Of a DNA stretch of 9,783 nucleotides, positions 7,806 through 9,783 are shown in pieces. Origin of the DNA: Treponema sp. (GTDB lineage: Bacteria > Spirochaetota > Spirochaetia > Treponematales > Breznakiellaceae); assembly GCA_031264395.1 (NCBI GenBank), contig JAISEB010000332.1:1-9783 (forward strand), read 5' to 3'. How positions within the stretch are numbered: position 1 is the first letter of the stretch; each line of letters begins with the position of its first letter. Made by a program: the position numbers and the translations under genes. The notes beneath the pieces are model-generated. The model had not been told where the DNA came from. It ran no database searches and saw only the letters and a list, made by a program, of their open reading frames with translations.

Positions 7806-7823
7806 GGACATATTCCGGCCCGC

Positions 7824-7852
7824 TTGCCTTTGGGGATTACAGGGATTATAGT
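7824..7852 (+). promoter_or_regulatory. Candidate sigma-70 promoter for the UPF0316 gene
   Basis: TTGCCT (7824-7829), 17 nt, then TATAGT (7847-7852), four and five of six matches to the consensus boxes. Transcription would start near 7859, giving a leader of about 14 nt that includes AAGGA (7861-7865) seven nt before the ATG at 7873. Spacing and position are ideal; prediction only. Confidence 0.55.
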
Positions 7853-7872
7853 TTTTATGTAAGGATTATAAC

Positions 7873-8439
7873 ATGCTCGAATATATAAAAGCCTTTTTAA
7901 CCGCCGCCCCTCCCGTGGAACTGGTCCTTATTCTTATTTCCAAGATCGTCGAAGTTTCCCTGGGGACACTGCGGACCATCCTTATCAACAAGGGATACCG
8001 CCGGGAAGGGACCATCCTTTCCTTCTTTGAAATCATCCTCTGGACCTTTGTCGCCTCGAGGGTAATCATGGGGATAAGCGACGCCCCCATCAAGGGAATC
8101 GTTTACAGCATAGGATTTTCGCTGGGCATCTATTCCGGTTCCAGAATCGAAAATTTCATAGGGATGGGCAAGGTCCTTATACAGACCATCATCTCAAAGG
8201 AAAATGCCGAAGGCATGATCACCCTGCTCCGTTCACGGGGTTACGCCGTTACCACCATGGAGGCGAAGGGACGGGATTCCGAGAAAACGGTACTGATGAT
8301 TTTCGCCAACCGGAAAGGCAAGGAGGAGATCATACGGGACATACGCACCCACGACGGCACCGCGATGATCATTACCAACGATGTCTCCACGCTGCAGGGA
8401 GGAACGATTTCGTCCATACCCCGGAAGCTTTTCAAATGA
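7873..8439 (+). CDS. UPF0316 family membrane protein (DUF5698 + DUF2179)
   Basis: A 188-residue protein matching the UPF0316 layout: an N-terminal membrane part with three hydrophobic segments (about 14-33, 44-67, 73-90) containing the family's EVSLGTLRTI (27-36), FFEIILWTFVASRVI (51-65) and GFSLGIYSGSRIE (81-93), then a soluble DUF2179 domain (about 110-165) with NAEGMITLLRSRGYAVTTMEAKG and an IRTHDGTAMIITNDV end. Molecular function is unknown; DUF2179 domains also occur on YitT-type membrane proteins, where a small-ligand sensing role has been suggested. The ATG at 7873 has AAGGA 7 nt upstream and the leader carries its own promoter. The gene appears to be monocistronic, since a hairpin with a following T-rich stretch begins 3 nt after its stop codon. 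Confidence 0.9.
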   Translation: MLEYIKAFLTAAPPVELVLILISKIVEVSLGTLRTILINKGYRREGTILSFFEIILWTFVASRVIMGISDAPIKGIVYSIGFSLGIYSGSRIENFIGMGKVLIQTIISKENAEGMITLLRSRGYAVTTMEAKGRDSEKTVLMIFANRKGKEEIIRDIRTHDGTAMIITNDVSTLQGGTISSIPRKLFK

Positions 8440-8441
8440 GG

Positions 8442-8476
8442 CTGTTCCAAAACTTCAGTTTTTGGAACAGTTTCTT
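8442..8476 (+). terminator. Hairpin after UPF0316 gene, probable intrinsic terminator
   Basis: CTGTTCCAAAA (8442-8452) pairs perfectly with TTTTGGAACAG (8460-8470) around a 7-nt loop, followed by TTTCTT. The stem begins 3 nt after the stop codon at 8437-8439. The position fits a terminator, but the stem is only moderately G+C-rich and the T tract is interrupted. It also belongs to a larger palindromic element, so termination may be a secondary role. Confidence 0.5.
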
Positions 8477-8578
8477 ACCCCGGAGAAAATTGCATGAGGG
8501 GCAAATGCCTGCCTTACAAGAAATTAGCAATTTTCTCCATAAGCTTGTTTCAAAACCAACCGGGTTTTGAAACAAGCT
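8442..8578. repeat. Composite element of three consecutive inverted repeats
   Basis: Three perfect inverted repeats fill this intergenic stretch. The first has 11-bp arms (8442-8452, 8460-8470). The second has 12-bp arms GGAGAAAATTGC (8482-8493) and its complement (8527-8538) around a 33-nt centre that itself contains GGC/GCC pairing (8500-8509). The third has 16-bp arms AGCTTGTTTCAAAACC (8542-8557) and complement (8563-8578) with a 5-nt loop. The first and third arms share TGTTYCAAAAC, so the outer hairpins are related and lie as a pair around the middle one, as in REPIN/BIME-type palindromic repeats. Whether copies occur elsewhere in the genome cannot be seen here. Confidence 0.7.
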
Positions 8579-8596
8579 CAAGCGTTATCCGCAAAT

Positions 8597-9349
8597 ATGA
8601 AACAGAAACCCCTTTTTACCATTATATATGAAGATGAACGCATCGCCGTTTTCAACAAGGCGACGGGCATTGCGGTGGGACCTGACCGCTGGGACGAAAC
8701 GGGCGGGCGGCTGGACAAGCTGGCCGCGTCGTTCCTTGGGACGCGCCTCTTTACCGTTCACCGCATAGACCGCGGCACATCGGGGCTGGTGGTATTCGCA
8801 AAGGACGCCGAAACCCACGCCTTTTTGTCGCGGGCATTTGAGGACAGGCTTGTAAGGAAACGGTACATAGCCGCGGTTAACGGACGGCCCGCCTGGAAGG
8901 AAACGGACTGCGATCTTCCCCTTGTCCCCGACGGGAACAGGCAGCATTTGACCATCATAGACAAGTACCGCGGCAAAAAATCACTTACCCGTTTCCGCCT
9001 TGTCCTTTCCGCCGGAAATTACAGCATCGTTGAGGCATTGCCCGAAACAGGCAGAACGCACCAGATCCGGGTGCACCTCGCCGCGCTGGGACATCCCGTC
9101 GTTTGCGATCCCCTTTACGGAAACAGGAAGCCGCTGTTCCTTTCGTCCTTTAAAAGAAACTGGCGGGGAGATCCTTTTGACGAAAAACCCCTTCTTGACC
9201 GGCTGGGCCTTCACGCGGCGGAACTGGTCCTGCCGGAACGCGCCGGGCTTGCCGGGCCGCTCACCCTCGCCGCGCCCCTTCCCCGGGACATGGCCGCGCT
9301 TGTCAACCAGATGGAAAAGGAGGGGAACTCTTTTTCCTTTCTCCCCTGA
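8597..9349 (+). CDS. RluA-family RNA pseudouridine synthase
   Basis: A 250-residue cytoplasmic enzyme that would convert specific uridines in rRNA or tRNA to pseudouridine. It carries the catalytic motif HRIDRGTSGLVVFAK (55-69) with the nucleophile Asp58, the N-terminal YEDERIAVFNKATGIAV that opens the catalytic fold, RKRYIAAVNG (87-96), and the conserved TGRTHQIRVHLAALGHPVVC (151-170) followed by DPLYG. There is no S4 RNA-binding domain, so it is like RluA/YlyB short forms rather than RluC/RluD; target base not predictable. The segment 176-208 is a longer insertion than usual before HAAEL. Start choice: a TTG at 8567 is in frame but lies inside a strong hairpin arm and adds residues unlike the family; the ATG at 8597 is preferred although it has no clear Shine-Dalgarno sequence. 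No clear terminator follows; only a 5-bp stem (9345-9349 with 9354-9358) without a T tract. Confidence 0.93.
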   Translation: MKQKPLFTIIYEDERIAVFNKATGIAVGPDRWDETGGRLDKLAASFLGTRLFTVHRIDRGTSGLVVFAKDAETHAFLSRAFEDRLVRKRYIAAVNGRPAWKETDCDLPLVPDGNRQHLTIIDKYRGKKSLTRFRLVLSAGNYSIVEALPETGRTHQIRVHLAALGHPVVCDPLYGNRKPLFLSSFKRNWRGDPFDEKPLLDRLGLHAAELVLPERAGLAGPLTLAAPLPRDMAALVNQMEKEGNSFSFLP

Positions 9350-9417
9350 ATTTTCAGGCGGGACAAAAGAGCGCTGCCGTTGACAAAGGCGGGGTTGGAA
9401 TCGTTACGGAGGTAACC

Positions 9418-9648
9418 ATGCTTGTAATCCCTGGGTTTTTTAAGGATAATGCTTTTATTCCCGAAAGGCGGCTTTCTGTCCCCGATGGAACAAAAGCCAG
9501 TTTGACGCTTGATGAAAAGGCTGTTTCATTTTCTACGGAACAAACAGTGCACGCTTCGCTTTCACAAAAAACTTCTGATAAGCTTTACTACATCGGTATT
9601 GATATGACAGGTTACAAATTCAACAGAGACGAAGCAAATGAAAGATAG
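9418..9648 (+). CDS. Putative antitoxin of type II toxin-antitoxin pair
   Basis: A 76-residue protein directly before, and overlapping by 11 bp, a PIN-domain toxin gene; this order and overlap are typical of type II modules, where the antitoxin binds and neutralises the toxin and often represses the operon. The N-terminus (MLVIPGFFKDNAFIPE) with following VPDGTKASLTLDE resembles the short beta-rich start of antitoxins paired with PIN toxins in many bacteria (ending in GYKFNRDEANER, a charged tail likely to contact the toxin). No named family is certain. A strong GGAGGT (9408-9413) lies 4 nt before the ATG. TTGACA (9380-9385) upstream is a perfect -35 box but no good -10 is seen at the right distance. 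The gene is notably more A+T-rich than the upstream genes. Confidence 0.75.
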   Translation: MLVIPGFFKDNAFIPERRLSVPDGTKASLTLDEKAVSFSTEQTVHASLSQKTSDKLYYIGIDMTGYKFNRDEANER

Positions 9649-9783
9649 AGTTTTTATAGACTCCAATATTTTCATCTATTATCAAGTCGCAAAAGATCCG
9701 GCAAGAAAAAAGATCGTTGATGATACTCTTGACTTCTTTGAATGTATCGCCAGTACGCAGGTACTAAAAGAAATCAGCAATGT
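9638..9783 (+). CDS. PIN-domain toxin (VapC-like ribonuclease), N-terminal part, truncated by window end
   Basis: Only the first 48 residues are inside the window. The start VFIDSNIFIYY (5-15) is the PIN-domain first strand with the catalytic Asp8 and following Ser/Asn, and STQVLKEISNV (39-49) is the second conserved block with acidic Glu45; both are metal-binding positions in VapC-type ribonucleases, which cut tRNA or other RNA when released from antitoxin. The remaining active-site acids lie beyond the window, so activity cannot be judged. The ATG at 9638 overlaps the antitoxin stop by 11 bp in another frame, indicating translational coupling. Hand count gives 50 G+C in 146 bases (about 34%), much lower than the neighbouring chromosomal genes. 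Confidence 0.85.
   Translation, partial: MKDRVFIDSNIFIYYQVAKDPARKKIVDDTLDFFECIASTQVLKEISN

Noticed and set aside
8442..8578. CRISPR array as an explanation for the repeated motifs.
   Set aside because: The repeats are inverted, not direct, of unequal length and spacing, and there are no cas genes in the window.
8494..8631. Small plus-strand ORF of 45 codons beginning ATGAGG, with GGAG 8 nt upstream.
   Set aside because: It runs through two palindrome arms and overlaps the pseudouridine synthase gene in another frame; its Shine-Dalgarno sequence is part of an inverted repeat arm. The open frame is better explained by the repeat element.
9343..9362. Small hairpin at the end of the pseudouridine synthase gene (CCTGA / TCAGG).
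   Set aside because: Stem of five pairs overlapping the stop codon and no T tract after it, so it does not meet the pattern of an intrinsic terminator.

Overview
The window reads as chromosomal DNA of a spirochete, most likely a Treponema-like organism. This rests on the general look of the proteins, the gene set (class 1B PyrD, a Gld-type ABC module, a UPF0316 protein, a PIN-type toxin-antitoxin pair) and the mixed composition; it is an inference, not proven. Most of the window is G+C-rich (a 60-base sample inside the pseudouridine synthase gene, 9181-9240, is 65% G+C by hand count). The right edge is clearly different: the toxin segment is 50 G+C in 146 bases, about 34%.

Layout. (1) 1-930, plus strand: the 3' end of pyrD followed 3 nt later by complete pyrE, two steps of de novo UMP synthesis. 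(2) 978-5702, minus strand: a four-gene ABC module, in transcription order ATPase (GldA-like), six-TM permease (GldF-like; 4-bp start/stop overlap), a GldG-like membrane-anchored periplasmic protein, and a DUF4340 protein. A good sigma-70-type promoter (TTGAAT-17-TATAGT) lies just upstream, overlapping the end of the preceding gene. (3) 5750-7723, minus strand: a long-chain acyl-CoA synthetase (AMP-forming), 47 nt upstream of the ABC module and possibly co-transcribed with it. (4) 7724-7872: a divergent promoter region with an operator-like palindrome. (5) 7873-8439, plus strand: a UPF0316 (DUF5698/DUF2179) membrane protein. (6) 8440-8596: an intergenic stretch filled by three consecutive inverted repeats, two of which share a TGTTYCAAAAC arm; it looks like a composite palindromic element. 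(7) 8597-9349: an RluA-family pseudouridine synthase. (8) 9418 to the window end: a type II toxin-antitoxin operon (antitoxin plus truncated PIN-domain toxin) on AT-rich, probably acquired DNA.

How the genes work together: PyrD and PyrE act in pyrimidine synthesis. The ABC ATPase, permease, GldG-like and DUF4340 proteins very likely form one membrane complex with two large extracytoplasmic subunits; its substrate cannot be read from the sequence. The acyl-CoA synthetase would activate fatty acids for lipid metabolism, and its position before the ABC genes hints at, but does not show, an envelope-related link. The strongest candidates for something under-described are the ABC/GldG/DUF4340 module in a non-Bacteroidetes setting and the triple-palindrome element before the pseudouridine synthase gene.
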